This document shows, in pieces, positions 1 through 10,056 of a stretch of DNA of 64,000 bases. Made by a program: the position numbers and the translations under genes. This DNA is from Dromiciops gliroides. Lineage: Eukaryota > Chordata > Mammalia > Microbiotheria > Microbiotheriidae. The notes beneath the pieces are model-generated. The model made no database searches. It was not told the DNA's origin and worked only from the letters and a program-made list of their open reading frames with translations. The DNA lies in contig NC_057861.1 in the NCBI RefSeq assembly GCF_019393635.1, positions 59,752,532 through 59,816,531 of the forward strand, written 5' to 3'. Each line of letters opens with the position of its first letter. Positions within the stretch are counted from its first letter, which is position 1.

Positions 1-106
1 GGTGATAATAATAACATACCTCCCAGATGTATTGTGAAGATAAAATGATATGTATGTAAAGTACTTTGAAAAATTCTAAAGTGCTATCTCAATGCTAGCT
101 GTTGCT
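1..106 (+). mobile_element. MIR-type SINE 3' tail
   Basis: The sequence follows the usual 3' half of MIR-like CORE-SINEs: AATAATAACATACCTCCCAG, then a GTGAAGATAAAATG block, then AAAGTGCTATCTCAATGCTAGCTGTT. The 5' part lies outside the window. Confidence 0.6.
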
Positions 107-107
107 T

Positions 108-350
108 TTAGTGGCAGCGAGGTGACACAGTGAATAGAGTGCCAGGCCTGAAGTCAGGAAGACTCCTCTTTCTGAGCACAAATCCAGCCTCTGACACTTA
201 CTAACTGTGACCCTGGGCAAGTCACTTAACCCTGTTTTCCTCAGGTTGCTCATCTGTGAAATGAGGTGGAGAAGGAAATGACAAATCACTCCATTATCTT
301 TGCCAAGAAAACCTCAAACGAAATCACAAAAAGTCAGACACAACTAAAGA
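108..350 (+). mobile_element. MAR1-like SINE with RTE/BovB-type tail
   Basis: A tRNA-like head and MIR-like core (CTGTGACCCTGGGCAAGTCA) are followed by GGAGAAGGAAATGACAAATC and GTCAGACACAACTAAAG. That ending is the 3' tail shared with RTE/BovB LINEs, so the copy was probably mobilised by RTE machinery rather than by L1. Confidence 0.75.
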
Positions 351-439
351 CTGTTGCTGCTGTTCCTATCAAGAGAGAATCCCTTAGAGAAAACCTAAGT
401 GCAGAAGTTCTACGAGTACACATCAAATGATGATTGGTT

Positions 440-938
440 GAAGGAAGTGATAGTATCTAGCTTTGAGAAGATTGCTGAGGTTCTGAGGCACTCTTGTTTT
501 GAGAGTTGAAACTAGAATAGTTCTGTTTGGCTCCAGAGGATAGACCCAGAGCAGGAATGGGTGAAAGTTGCAGAGAGACAAATTAAGGCTTGATATCGAT
601 AAAAACTTAATAATTGGGGGCAGCTAGGTGGCACAGTGGATAAAGCACCAGCCCTGGATTCAGGAGGACCTGAGTTCAAATCTGGCCTCGGACACTTGAC
701 ACTTACTAGCTGTGTGGGCAAGTCACTTAACCCCCATTGCCCCTCCAAAAACAAAAACAAAAAACTTAATAATTGTAGGTATCTCAAGGTAGAATGTGTC
801 AGCTTAGGAGGCAGCATGGAGTTCTTCAAGAAGTTGGATGACCTCTGGTTGGGTGTGCTATAAATAGAGATTCCACTAGGGGCATAGATTGGACTGGATG
901 GTTTCCGAAGTTCTTTACAATCTTGGAATGTTATAATC
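440..938 (+). mobile_element. L3/CR1 LINE 3' end, split by a SINE
   Basis: Two blocks, 440-615 and 775-938, match the non-coding 3' end of CR1-clade L3 LINEs: TTCTGTTTGGCTCCAGAGGA, the 'GAATGGGTGAAAGTTGCA' block, then TTGGATGACCTCTGGTTGGG and GACTGGATGGTTTCCGAAG. A younger SINE sits at 616-760. Confidence 0.65.
616..760 (+). mobile_element. Marsupial tRNA-derived CORE-SINE, full length
   Basis: Starts GGGGGCAGCTAGGTGGCACA and ends in an A-rich tail. It is flanked by a perfect 14-bp target duplication AAAACTTAATAATT at 602-615 and 761-774, so both borders are fixed. It interrupts the L3 3' end. Confidence 0.92.
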
Positions 939-942
939 TTAT

Positions 943-1239
943 TTTTTTAAACCCTATTTCTTTTTTCTCTTTCTTTTCTAATTTATTTATTTATTTATCT
1001 ATTTATTTATTCATCTAATCATTTATTTATTTATCTATGGATCTATTTATTTGTTCATCTATTCATCTAATCATTTATTTATTTATCTATGTATCTATCT
1101 ATTTATTTATTGTGGGGCAATGAAGGTTAAGTGACTTGCCCAGGGTCACACAGTGTCAAGTGTCTGAGGCTGGATTTGAACTCAGGTCCTCTTGAATCCA
1201 GGGCTGGTGCTTTATCCACTGTACCACCTAGCTGTCCCT
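943..1239 (-). mobile_element. CORE-SINE with a tail expanded into a tetranucleotide microsatellite
   Basis: The SINE body is at about 1112-1239 and reads on the minus strand. Its A-tail, seen as T-rich sequence on +, runs from 943 and has become a roughly 130-bp tract of TTTA and TCTA units with two longer internal copies. Duplications of GTTATAATCTTAT at 930-942 and 1240-1252 bracket body and tract together, so the microsatellite grew from the tail. Confidence 0.88.
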
Positions 1240-1252
1240 GTTATAATCTTAT

Positions 1253-2210
1253 GAAACCAAGACATTGACCACATCTGTGAACATATTGTGAGAAAAAAAT
1301 TATTAATAATCCATTTCTTGCAGGACCCAGAGATCACTTTCTCAGTCCTTTATCCTGGAGATACTTCATCAAATCTCATCTGGGACAAACCCAAAGGAAT
1401 AAAAGGAATGGAGATAGATTCTTTTGTCTAGATGAGTGAAGGACTGATGAGATTAAAGCACACCTAGATAATGGACTTTGTCACAAGCAGCTTCAGTGAG
1501 GATTTTTTGCATTCTTTATTCTTATGTGATTTGGAGAGTTCATTTTAATGCTTTCAATCATTTTAATCATTTTCAAGTCATGTCAACCAATGGAATGGAA
1601 AGATGCTAGCCAAGTATCTTTGATCAATGTATAGTGATTTGTCTCTATCAAAGGAGGACAGAAACTCTTAAAAAAATGCCAAGCAGGGTCTTCTGGGGTC
1701 TCTCTTGGCTTCCTGAGACTACATGGTCTCCCTTGTGCTTTCTCTCTTATGTCTCCTTGAGACTACATGGGTCTGTTGGAGGTTTCCCTCCCACTTGTTC
1801 TAAGTGGCATGCTGAAGCTCTTTCCCTGCTTCTACCACCACACAGCCTGAGACCATGAGAGGTTAGGGAGACCTGTGATTAATTCTTTACTTCTATAATA
1901 TTGATAAATTAATATATGATTACCCCAAACTGGTATCTATAGCAATTAATTCATTTTCAAACAATGCATATGAAGCATCGTGCACTCATACTTCCCCCAC
2001 TTCTCTACAAAAATAAGTAAAATCTATTTTATCATAAGAACTGATGGAACCAGAGATTCTTAATCTTTCTGTCATGGTACCTTTGGCAGTGTGGTGAAGC
2101 CTGTGGGACCCATCTCAGAATCATGTTTGCAAATAATTTCAATTAAATAAATGAGATTACAAATGAAAGCAATTATATTGAACTGCAGTTCAGTATATAT
2201 GTTTATACAT
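1253..2210. other. Intergenic stretch, nothing recognised
   Basis: AT-rich sequence with only short chance reading frames. No splice-flanked exon, RNA gene or repeat family was recognised. Confidence 0.5.
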
Positions 2211-2272
2211 ACATATACATATGTATAAATACACATAAGCATATATAGATATATGCATATATGTGTGTGTTT
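2205..2272. repeat. AT-rich simple repeat (TACATA/TATATG)
   Basis: Low-complexity run of TACATA, ATATGT and TATATA units ending in ATGTGTGTG. Confidence 0.8.
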
Positions 2273-2280
2273 AGAACTTT

Positions 2281-2935
2281 ACAGATCCAAGGCTAACAAC
2301 CAATGGAAAAAAGAGAGGAAGCCCCTTGCCTAAGGAAGCTTGTATTCTAAGGGGGTGAGGGAAATCTCAGAGGACTATTGAAATAGGGCATGTGATTAAG
2401 ATGCCTTTTCCAGAAGGCATAGTAGTGTTGGTTGGTTTAATTACAATTCAAGAACAAGAGCTGGAAGGCAAAGGGATCAGCAAATGTTATATGTGCTGGG
2501 GCAGTGAAGATGACAGGTAATATGGGGAGGATGGCTGAGGGGGCTACAAAACCTGGTCTGGGGCTGGTTAGATACAGAGGGATAGTTGCATTTGTAATCT
2601 GTGCCTCTGCTGTCAGGACAGTTCAGCCCCAGGGTGGAGCTCCAAAGCTCAGTGGGTTAACTACCCCTAGGGTACTGAGGGAGGATGATCTCTGGACTAA
2701 ATTGTAAGGTGGTAGGCAGGGACAGAGCAGATGGCAAGATATCTGAAGTGCAGGGCTGGTCAGGGTATGAAACATGTGTCTGAGGAAAGATAGATAAGAA
2801 GAAAGTGTAGGTGACTGCCAGATTGTGGAAGGCCTTGGATATCAAGCCAAGAAGTTTGACCTTTCCTTCAAGGAACATAGAGAGATACTGAAGACTTTTG
2901 AGCACAGGAATGAAAGCAAAGGAACGGTCTATCTA
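2281..2935. repeat. Old interspersed repeat, family not resolved
   Basis: The phrase GATTGTGGAAGGCCTTGGAT and the surrounding G/A-rich sequence resemble repeats also present near 3.4-3.8, 9.6-9.8, 14.6-15.1 and 40.9-41.5 kb, for example GGATGTGAAGGGCTTTAAGT. I recognise a shared family but cannot name it. Reading frames inside are short. Confidence 0.35.
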
Positions 2936-2959
2936 TGAGTCAGTCAGTCAATAAATATT

Positions 2960-3368
2960 GATTAAGGGCATACACTTACTGGCTGTGTGACACTGGGCAA
3001 GTCATTTAACCCCAATTGCCTTAAACATCCAGGGCCATCTCTGGTCAACTTGATATCTACCTTGGTTTTTTTTTTTGTTGTTTGTTTGTTTTTTTGTGGG
3101 GCAATAAGGGTTAAGTGACTTGCTCAGGGTCACACAGCTAGTAAGTGTCAAGTGTCTGAGGCCAGATTTGAACTTGGGTCTTCCTGAATCCAGGGCTGGT
3201 GCTCCTGATATCTATCTTGACACTGGACCCAGGTGGCTCTGGAGGAGAGAGTGAGGTTGGTGACCTTGTACAGCCCTCCCTTACTTAAATCCAATTCAGT
3301 GCAAGTCATGACATCCCCCTGATAGCATGGTCCTCTTCAAAAATGAAGGACAAACAACAACAACAATA
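2960..3368 (+). mobile_element. Longer CORE-SINE with unique 3' tail, split by a SINE
   Basis: A partial core (TGTGTGACACTGGGCAAG) continues into GGGCCATCTCTGGTCAACTT and, after the inserted SINE, TGGACCCAGGTGGCTCTGGA, ending GAAGGACAAACAACAACAAC. This is a second SINE type with its own 3' tail. Confidence 0.65.
3064..3204 (-). mobile_element. CORE-SINE nested in the longer SINE
   Basis: Minus-strand copy with a T/G-rich tail tract at 3065-3095. It lacks the usual first 25 bases or so (stops after CAGGGCTGGTGCTC). Related flanks TGATATCTACCTTG and TGATATCTATCTTG mark the duplicated target. Confidence 0.85.
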
Positions 3369-3379
3369 TGCCTTAATTT

Positions 3380-3775
3380 GTCCCATGTGACCAGTGCCAG
3401 GCACTGTGAACAGGGGAAAGGCATTAGAAATAAAAAGGATTAGGAAAGACTTCCTGTACAATGTAGATTCTGGGTGGGACTAGAAGGAAGCCCAGGAATC
3501 CAGGAGGCAGGGATTGGGGTGAACAGCATCCCCAAGTTAGAAGTTGGAATGTCTTGTTCTAGGAAGAGCAATGAGGCCAGGGCCAGTGGATCCTTCAGCA
3601 TGTTGTGGTGGAGAGGAGGCTATATAAGATGCTAGAAGACTTGCAAGGTGTGTGTGTGTGGGGGGGGCCAGGATGTGAAGGGCTTTAAGTATCTGACAGA
3701 GGATTTTACAGTTCTTCCTGGGAGTGACAGGGAGCCAGGAGAATTTATTGAAATGGGAGCCACATGGTCATACCG
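3380..3775. repeat. Old interspersed repeat, family not resolved
   Basis: Carries CTTGTTCTAGGAAGAGCAATGAGGCCAG and GGATGTGAAGGGCTTTAAGT-type phrases shared with the stretches near 2.3, 9.6, 14.6 and 44.1 kb. A short (GT)n then G run lies at 3651-3667. The name of the family is not known to me. Confidence 0.4.
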
Positions 3776-4059
3776 ACACTTTTTTTGGGATCAATGAATG
3801 AATTTTAAAAGGCATTCATTCAGCACTCCCTATGGAAAAAAGGACTGTGTTAATATCTGGGAAGGCAAATAGAAAACCAAGAGAGTCCTTACCTTCAGGG
3901 AAAATGAAAGTTGGGCTCTGTTCCAGGGGCTGTGAGGGCACCTGTTCCAAACTTCAGGGCTTGCTTGCTGCTGTTTTCAGAGCAAGCTCTGAAGCTCTGT
4001 AGGTTTTCAGTACTTCTACTCTAATATGATCTAAGGAGAGGTGGCATCAGTGTTCTTCT

Positions 4060-4606
4060 GGCCCATGCTCTGGTCTTTACCCAGGAAGGGACCTTGCTCC
4101 CCTGTAGCCCCCATGGTTAGCACTCCTCGTGGGCTCAGAACTGTGTCTAGATCCCTTCCTCACATCCTGCAACTAGGATTGTAAATGTCCCCCACCCCAT
4201 TCCCCCTGTTGGAATTGAGACCAGGGTCCCCATTTCCCAAGGAGTGACCACAAGCACTCCTCTCTGCCCTGTAACCTTGCCCTGGGACCCTGTTCCCCTT
4301 TGTTACAAGTGCCATTGCTACTTTGGGCTCTGGGACTGCTACCTAAACCTACATATAGGCAATACAACTCCAATGTCTGGAAAGGGTCTTCTGCCATCTC
4401 CTTGTGACCACTTGTTTGACTCTTCTCCCTAATGTCTATAGGCTGAGAGCTCCTGAACCTGCTGCTGTCACCACTGCACCCATCCCCATGCTGACACCTA
4501 CCCTGTGTGGCCTGCACTCCTAGAGCCCCCCACCACCCAGGAAGACAGACCTTCCCTGCTGACCTCCCAGGTTGTCTTGGGCTGGAAAACTGCTTCAGGT
4601 GACCTT
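4060..4606 (-). mobile_element. L1 5' UTR relic
   Basis: GC-rich sequence ending ACAGACCTTCCCTGCTGACC and GTTGTCTTGGGCTGGAAAAC. The same phrases in older form sit at 14.0-14.2 kb beside L1 coding sequence. I read it as an isolated promoter/5' UTR piece of marsupial L1 on the minus strand. The reading frames of up to 114 codons here are not supported as genes. Confidence 0.5.
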
Positions 4607-4624
4607 AAGAATTTAAGACAGGAT

Positions 4625-4790
4625 CAGAGTACCAATTGACTCATTTATAGAAGAGGAAACTGAGGCTCAGAGAGATTGAAGCATAGTGATTTTTCCTTAA
4701 GTCGCACAGGTAGCAAGTATCAGAGGTCAGGTTGGAACCCAGTGCTCTGTGTCCAGAGTTGGCATTCTTTCCAGTGTACCAGGGTGGAAG
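4625..4790 (-). mobile_element. MIR
   Basis: Reads GAGGAAACTGAGGCTCAGAG, then GTCGCACAGGTAGCAAGT and the reversed B-box region. This is an old full-core MIR on the minus strand. Confidence 0.75.
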
Positions 4791-4959
4791 CATCATGCCT
4801 AAACCTGTATCTCTGAAATTACCATCCATTGGTACTGGGTCTGCCCTCTTCTGGGGCCAAACAGGACAAGTCTAATCCTCTCCATAAAGCAGTCCTTCAA
4901 AGACTTGGGGATAATGATGAGGCCCTCAAAAACCTTCACACCCCCACTCCCTTCTACCT

Positions 4960-5092
4960 GTTCACATAGAGGCTTATCTGTAGGTCCTATATCATACTGG
5001 GGACCCTCCTATGGGTCCTCTCCAGGTTCTCAAGGTCCTTCCCAAATGTTGTACCCCAAACTTAGCACAGTGCTCCAGTGGTGTCCATGACA
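4960..5092 (-). mobile_element. L3/CR1 fragment, part of the OR duplication unit
   Basis: Antisense L3: 'TTGTACCCCAAACTTAGCAC' followed by AGTGCTCCAGTGGTGTCCAT. The equivalent piece precedes the second OR at 22757-22830. Confidence 0.6.
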
Positions 5093-5290
5093 ATCAATCT
5101 ATCCATCAATAAATCAGTAAGTCAATCACTAAGTATTTATTAAGTACCTACTATGTACCAGTCATTGATGTATTTAGTGCAGGTGGGGGATACAAAGTAA
5201 GGGAAAAAAAACAAGGTTCCTGCCCTTAAGGACCTCACATTCTAATAGGGGAGAGGGAGACAATATGCAAAAACATGTAAGTGCAAGATA
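5093..5290 (+). mobile_element. MIR3-like SINE upstream of OR gene 1
   Basis: Holds CACTAAGTATTTATTAAGTA, CCTACTATGTACCAG, and CCTTAAGGACCTCACATTCT, the conserved phrases of the marsupial MIR3 type. The same SINE lies at the same place before OR gene 2 (22831-22990). Confidence 0.65.
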
Positions 5291-5366
5291 TTCATGGTTT
5301 AGGATGTAGGTGTTGGGGAATGTGCAACTCATTTTGAACCCTGTGCTTCTAATATATTCTCACTAT

Positions 5367-5395
5367 ATTTTCCTTTTCTATCTACTTTCCTCAAG
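5367..5395 (+). promoter_or_regulatory. 3' splice site of the OR coding exon
   Basis: A pyrimidine-rich tract (TTTTCCTTTTCTATCTACTT) ends in TCAAG at 5395, and the ATG follows 12 bases later. OR genes keep the whole reading frame in one exon after non-coding 5' exons, so this is the expected acceptor. The paralogue at 23 kb keeps the same arrangement. Confidence 0.6.
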
Positions 5396-5407
5396 GGATT
5401 TATAGAA

Positions 5408-6346
5408 ATGAAAAACCAAACCAGGGTCTTGGAATTTCTCTTCCTGGGCCTATCTGACCAACCAGAGCAACAACAACTGCTCTTCAGAGTATTTCTGGCT
5501 ATGTACTTCGTTGGAACACTGGGGAATCTGCTCACCATCCTGGCAATTTGTTTTGATTCCCACCTCCACACCCCTATGTATTTCTTCCTCTCCAACCTAT
5601 CCTTTCTCGATCTCTGTTTTACCTCCACCATAGTTCCCAAGATGCTGGTGAATTACCTGTTAGGGAGCAGTGCCATCTCCTATGCAGAATGCCTGACTCA
5701 AATGTATTTCTTTGTGGCTTTTGGTGGCTCAGACAGCATCCTCCTCTCTGCCATGGCCTATGACCGCTATCTGGCTGTCTGCCACCCTTTACACTATGGC
5801 ACAGTCATGACATCACACCTTTGTGCTCTCTTGGTGGCTGTGCCTTGGGTTTCTGCTCACCTCATTTCAATGATACATACTGTATTGATGGCTCAGCTAT
5901 CCTTCTGTTCAAATAATAAAATTCCTCACTTCTTTTGTGACATGAATACTTTGATAAAACTCTCCTGTTCTGACACCTATGTCAATGAAATGTTGGTTCT
6001 CCTTTTGGGAGGAATAGTAGTTTTAGTTCCCTTCATATGCATTGTGGTCTCTTACACTCCTATTGTCTCTGCTGTGTGGAAGGTCTCATCAGCTCATGGG
6101 AAATGGAAGGCCTTCTCTACTTGTGGCTCCCACCTCTCTGTGGTCATTCTTTTTTATGGCACCATCATAGGTGTGTATTTCAACCCCTCTTCCACCCACA
6201 CAACTCAGAAAGACATGATAGCGACTGTGATGTATACAGTGGTCACCCCTACCCTGAACCCTTTCATCTATAGTCTTCGGAACAATGACTTGAAAAGGGC
6301 CCTGGGAAAGCTTCTTGGCTTGAAACATTTCTCCAAGATACATTGA
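5408..6346 (+). CDS. Olfactory receptor, family 1-like (copy 1)
   Basis: Class II odorant receptor, a seven-helix G-protein-coupled receptor expected in the cilia of olfactory neurons and coupling to G-olf. The frame is intact, 312 residues, the usual OR length, with no intron. Visible landmarks are an N-glycosylation site NQT at 3-5, GN in helix 1 at 39-40, PMYFFLSNLS at 56-65, MAYDRYLAVCHP at 116-127, Cys95 with loop cysteines 167, 177 and 187, SY at 215-216, KAFSTCGSH at 234-242 and PTLNPFIYSLRN at 281-292. The ATG was chosen because it follows a conserved splice acceptor by 12 bases and starts the usual MxNQT N-terminus. Family 1 (OR1I/OR1L/OR1S-like) is from motif memory; the subfamily is uncertain. 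The paralogue at 23116 is about 88% identical. Confidence 0.95.
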   Translation: MKNQTRVLEFLFLGLSDQPEQQQLLFRVFLAMYFVGTLGNLLTILAICFDSHLHTPMYFFLSNLSFLDLCFTSTIVPKMLVNYLLGSSAISYAECLTQMYFFVAFGGSDSILLSAMAYDRYLAVCHPLHYGTVMTSHLCALLVAVPWVSAHLISMIHTVLMAQLSFCSNNKIPHFFCDMNTLIKLSCSDTYVNEMLVLLLGGIVVLVPFICIVVSYTPIVSAVWKVSSAHGKWKAFSTCGSHLSVVILFYGTIIGVYFNPSSTHTTQKDMIATVMYTVVTPTLNPFIYSLRNNDLKRALGKLLGLKHFSKIH

Positions 6347-6404
6347 TGTCAACCTGAATGGAGGCCCCTAATGATGTGTAAAAAGACTATCTGTACTTGA
6401 AACT

Positions 6405-6600
6405 TATGTTCAACATTTATATTAATGAACTGGATGAATATAAGTATTATTAAGATATATATGGTGTGCTCCTCAGATTTTTGGATAGCATGAACTTAGG
6501 AGGAATACTTAATAATTTGGATGACAGAATTAGAATTCAAAATCTTTGAACAGCCTAGAAAAATAGGCTGAATCTCATAAAGTAGCAATAATTGAATTGA
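6405..6600 (+). mobile_element. L3/CR1 fragment downstream of OR gene 1
   Basis: Sense L3: TATTAATGAACTGGATGAAT, then AATTTGGATGACAGAATTAG and AGGCTGAATCTCATAAAG. The first 30 bases or so also follow OR gene 2 (about 24115-24145), so the fragment predates the duplication. Confidence 0.65.
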
Positions 6601-6726
6601 TTTTTAAAAGGATAGATAATCTACTTCATAACTTAATTCAAATTTTCATTGTCACAATTGTTTCACAGACTTTTTTTCACCTGTAATTGAGAAAAATAAA
6701 ATAAAAATTAAATGAATTAAAAAAAA
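6601..6726 (+). other. AT-rich stretch, possible L1 tail
   Basis: Ends CTGTAATTGAGAAAAATAAAATAAAAATT, which resembles the last bases of marsupial L1. Too short and diverged to be sure. Confidence 0.3.
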
Positions 6727-7090
6727 CACAAACCTCTTTTTTTTTCACCGAGAAAGAAGTTTATTTGATAATTCAAGGTCTACATAAACAATTTTCTCCA
6801 CAGAAAACAATCTAATCATTAAGCAGAAGGAATATCAAATCACCTTAGATTCAGCATTATACACTGGGAAAGTAAGAAAATGTACAATCTCTTCTGGAAA
6901 AAAAGTCTGATTTCTCAACTGTTTTCTGAATGCTTGGAGAACATCAAGATCACAATTCTGTAATTCAGTTGAAATGTATGCACATTAGGACTTGCAGGGA
7001 TGAGTGAAAAATCTTCCTAGGGCTAATGACATTCAAAAACAGAGTTAAGGTGCTATCTGGTCAGGGTTTTCTCTTAAAATCCCAGCTCTA

Positions 7091-7233
7091 GAGGGACAGC
7101 TAGCTGGCGCAGTGGGTAAAACACTGGCCCTGGATTCAGGAGAACCTGAGTTCAAATCTGGCCTCAAATACTTGACACTAGCTGTGTGACCCTGGGCAAG
7201 TTACTTAGCCCTCATTGCCTAGCAAAACAAAAC
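7091..7233 (+). mobile_element. CORE-SINE in the GLOD4 pseudogene 3' UTR
   Basis: Full-length SINE flanked by AAATCCCAGCTCT at 7077-7089 and 7234-7246. Confidence 0.9.
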
Positions 7234-8709
7234 AAATCCCAGCTCTGGATGGAGAGTAAGGGCTCACAGTATAAAGATCAACGTGTGTTTCTGGGATTGG
7301 TCTCTTTGGAGTCAGCCCTCCCCAACCCCATTCCAGAGCTTCACTAAAGTAATTAACCCATCACTGCTTTAATTCTGGAACCTGAGTCAGATCTATTTAT
7401 TATTATAAGCACACTATAATATACATTTGGAGGAATTTTCTCCTTTTCGAAATGGACAAAACCAACCCCAGTCAACTGAGTGATTAGTTAAATAAAATCT
7501 CCAAACTCAATAAACAGAGCAGAAATCATAGGGGAAACCAATTTAAAGTCGGATACCATTTAAATTATTTCAAGCAATCTAGTAAGAACGGCACTGCATT
7601 TTCCTCTGGCCCCTCACAAATTTGAAAAGTAAAGAGGTAGACAGACTAAATAACCTGACCCTTGCTTGGGTTCAAGGCCCCAAATTCTCCATCCCTTCTC
7701 CACTTCTCATTTATGAACTGTCTACTCAACAGCATCTTATGACTTTGGAATTCTTTTGGGGTGGTTAACCTATGTTCTTCCCTGCTTATGGATCTGATTT
7801 GACCGTTATATCAGTCACGATGCAGAGCTCTACCAGCAACCCTGGCATCTGCCTTCTGCCCAGGTGGGTAGGTGTCTGTTCCAGTTCTTGGGGAAAGCCA
7901 CTGTTTCTAAAGTGCCGGCAAATCGTGAGCAGAGCCTGTGCCACCAGTAACACATTCAGACCAACAAGGAGGGTTGCTTGAATCTGTGATTGAGATGGTC
8001 AGCATAGGAAAGGTGGAGATGACTTTAAAGATATGGAATTTAAATTGTATTAAGGCTGTTCCCCCCCCCAAAAGGCAATCCTAGGCTATACCCCTGGGCT
8101 CCCCAAAAAATAGGAGCCCTTGAAATGACCACAGCTCTAGTGCAGGATGGGAATCAGGATGAACAGCACAAGTCCTTGTTCAATGATGTCTTCCATTATC
8201 CAGAAGGCTTCTGTATTTTGTGTTTAGCAAACCACTCATCACTTTTGTCTGCTGCCATTGTGGCATCCAACAATTTGTCCCCATTTGGATCCATCTTGGA
8301 AAGTGTTCAAAATGCTTCATAGCCCACAAAACAAATTTCGTGTCCATTGGGGTCGGCCAGAATAACCACTTGGACCGTGGCTTTCCCGGGTGTGTCCAGA
8401 CTGACCAGGGTGGTCAGAATCTTCTGGTTCTCCTTTTTCATCAATGCTTCTATGTCTTGTAACTCTTTCTTTGGATAGGAGAAAGCAATCCTCCCAAAGG
8501 CTGACCCATGATCCAGTGCTCCTTTGATACCCTGCAACTCCAGCTTGCACTGGTTGTCTGCATAGCCTAACAGGGCCCTTTGCTGCTCCTCATCCTTTTC
8601 ATAAACCATCATCCCCAGCAGGTCTGACCAGTAGTGGAGGGATGTGCTCAGGTCAGAGACGGCCAAGGTCACTTTCAGCACTGGGTCTGAGGGGGGCTGA
8701 CTCTGGTTC

Positions 8710-8858
8710 TTTTTTTTTTTTTAGTGAGGCAATTGGGGTTAAGTGACTTTCCCAGGGTCACACAGCTAGTAAGTGTTAAGTGTCTGAGGCCGGATTTGAA
8801 CTCAGGTACTCCTCACTCCAGTGGCCGTGCTCTATCCACTGTGCCACCTAGCTGCCCC
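8710..8858 (-). mobile_element. CORE-SINE in the GLOD4 pseudogene coding part
   Basis: Minus-strand SINE with a T-run at 8711-8722. Flanks GACTCTGGTTCTTT and GACTGTGGTTCTTT are the duplicated target. It separates the two glyoxalase-domain halves of the pseudogene. Confidence 0.92.
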
Positions 8859-9247
8859 GACTGTGGTTCTTTAAAAAGAACTTGTAGCCTCCTGAGGCTT
8901 CAGTTTCAAACACTCCCTCAGCAACCTCACGGAGTGGCCACTCAGACTTCTTGGCATTTGTGACGGCCTGGCTGGAGACCAGTGTGAGGCCCAGGAAGTC
9001 ATTGCCGAGGTGATAGTCACCAATGCCATAGTTGTAGGTCAGCTCCGCCATGAAGTGATTGTCCTCGGGCCATAGCCACCATGGTTTTACTCCACTTCCC
9101 ATCATAAGGCCCATTACAGGAAGCCTTGTAGCCTTCCTCAAATTCCTCATGCTGCAGGATCCTGGTAGCAGAGAGCCGTCTGGAAGCTGAACATGAAGTG
9201 CAGTGCGTGTTGTGAGGCCACCGCCTCCGCCATCCCACAATCCTCTT

Positions 9248-9914
9248 CTTAGAAGAGACTACCAATTGGAGGGGCCCACGCTACTCCCATACCTTAACAG
9301 AAGTCATGGTCCTTGAGGGGTTCGTTTTGACAATGTAGCATAGAAGTGAAATATTGATTCAAAATGTCCCCTGTGTTTATGTATCAGCCTTGCAGGACAA
9401 TATCACAGGACTTTCAACTTATTCATGTATGTTCAAACCTTTTCAATTCAGGTCTTTGAGTCTTTTCTGTTTTAATCATTTCTTTTATATAGAAAAAATA
9501 AATACCAATTCCATGCTAAAGTGTATAGTGAAGAGATGAAAGGTTATGGGTGTAGAAACAGAAGTAAGACATTCTGACTGAGATGTAGATTGTGTGAAAA
9601 GAAGGAACATAAAATAAGAATGGCGGGTTAGGCTGGAGACAGATGGCAAAGGCCATTGAGAGTTTGTATTTTGTTCTATAGGCAATTGGGAGCCATTACA
9701 GTTTTGAGAGCAAGGAAGAGTCCGGGTCAAAGCTGTGTCTTAGGAATATACCTTTGACAGCTGGGTGGAGGATGAATTAAACAAAGGAAAGACTGGAGGG
9801 AAACATTCTAGTTGGAGGATATAGCAACAGTCCAGGTTAGGAGCAATGAAGACCTGAATTGGGGGTGGAGTTGGGGAGAGGGTGGCCTGTGAATGGAGGG
9901 AAAGAGTATTAACT
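9248..9914. other. Intergenic; part is the unresolved old repeat
   Basis: About 9560-9850 shares phrases such as GGCAATTGGGAGCCATTACAG and AGCAACAGTCCAGGTTAGGA with the unnamed repeat seen elsewhere in the window. The rest shows nothing recognisable. Confidence 0.4.
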
Positions 9915-10043
9915 GGGGGCAGCTAGGTAGCGAAGTGGATAGAGTCAGGAGGACCTGAGTTCAAATCTGACCTTAGACACTTGACAACTTACTAGCTGTG
10001 TGACCCTGGGTAAGTCACTTTACCCCAATTGCATCACCAAAAA
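9915..10043 (+). mobile_element. CORE-SINE
   Basis: Starts GGGGGCAGCTAGGTAGCGAA. Flanks AAGAGTATTAACT (9902-9914) and AAGAGCATTAACT (10044-10056) are its target duplication. Confidence 0.9.
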
Positions 10044-10056
10044 AAGAGCATTAACT

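Larger units (their letters stand above)
6739..9235 (-). pseudogene. GLOD4: Processed GLOD4 pseudogene
   Basis: Retrocopy of the mRNA for glyoxalase domain-containing protein 4, a two-domain member of the vicinal-oxygen-chelate (glyoxalase) fold. It reads on the minus strand from ATGGCGGAGG at 9234. Recognisable residues include [32 protein letters not shown] and, in an open run of 124 codons (8307-8681), [28 protein letters not shown] and [11 protein letters not shown]. Coding sequence ends near 8170 with [11 protein letters not shown]. There are no introns. The N-terminal part lacks segments and changes frame, a stop (TGA) replaces a codon after VGYEAF, so it is not functional. A 3' UTR of about 1.3 kb ends in AAATAAA and a short A-tail at 6739-6746. 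Duplicated targets CACAAACCTCTT (6727-6738) and CACAATCCTCTT (9236-9247) prove reverse-transcribed insertion. Two SINEs later landed inside it. Confidence 0.93.

Noticed and set aside
617-720. tRNA genes inside SINE heads
   Set aside because: A- and B-box-like sequences are those of the SINE promoter; no tRNA cloverleaf.
980-1110. CRISPR-like or functional tandem array
   Set aside because: Units are tetranucleotides grown from a SINE tail, with no spacers.
4173-4517. 114-codon minus-strand frame in GC-rich sequence
   Set aside because: The region matches L1 5' UTR sequence; no splice signals or recognised protein.
8307-8681. A working glyoxalase gene
   Set aside because: The open frame is only one half of GLOD4; the other half is broken, a SINE divides them, and an A-tail and target duplications mark it as a retrocopy.
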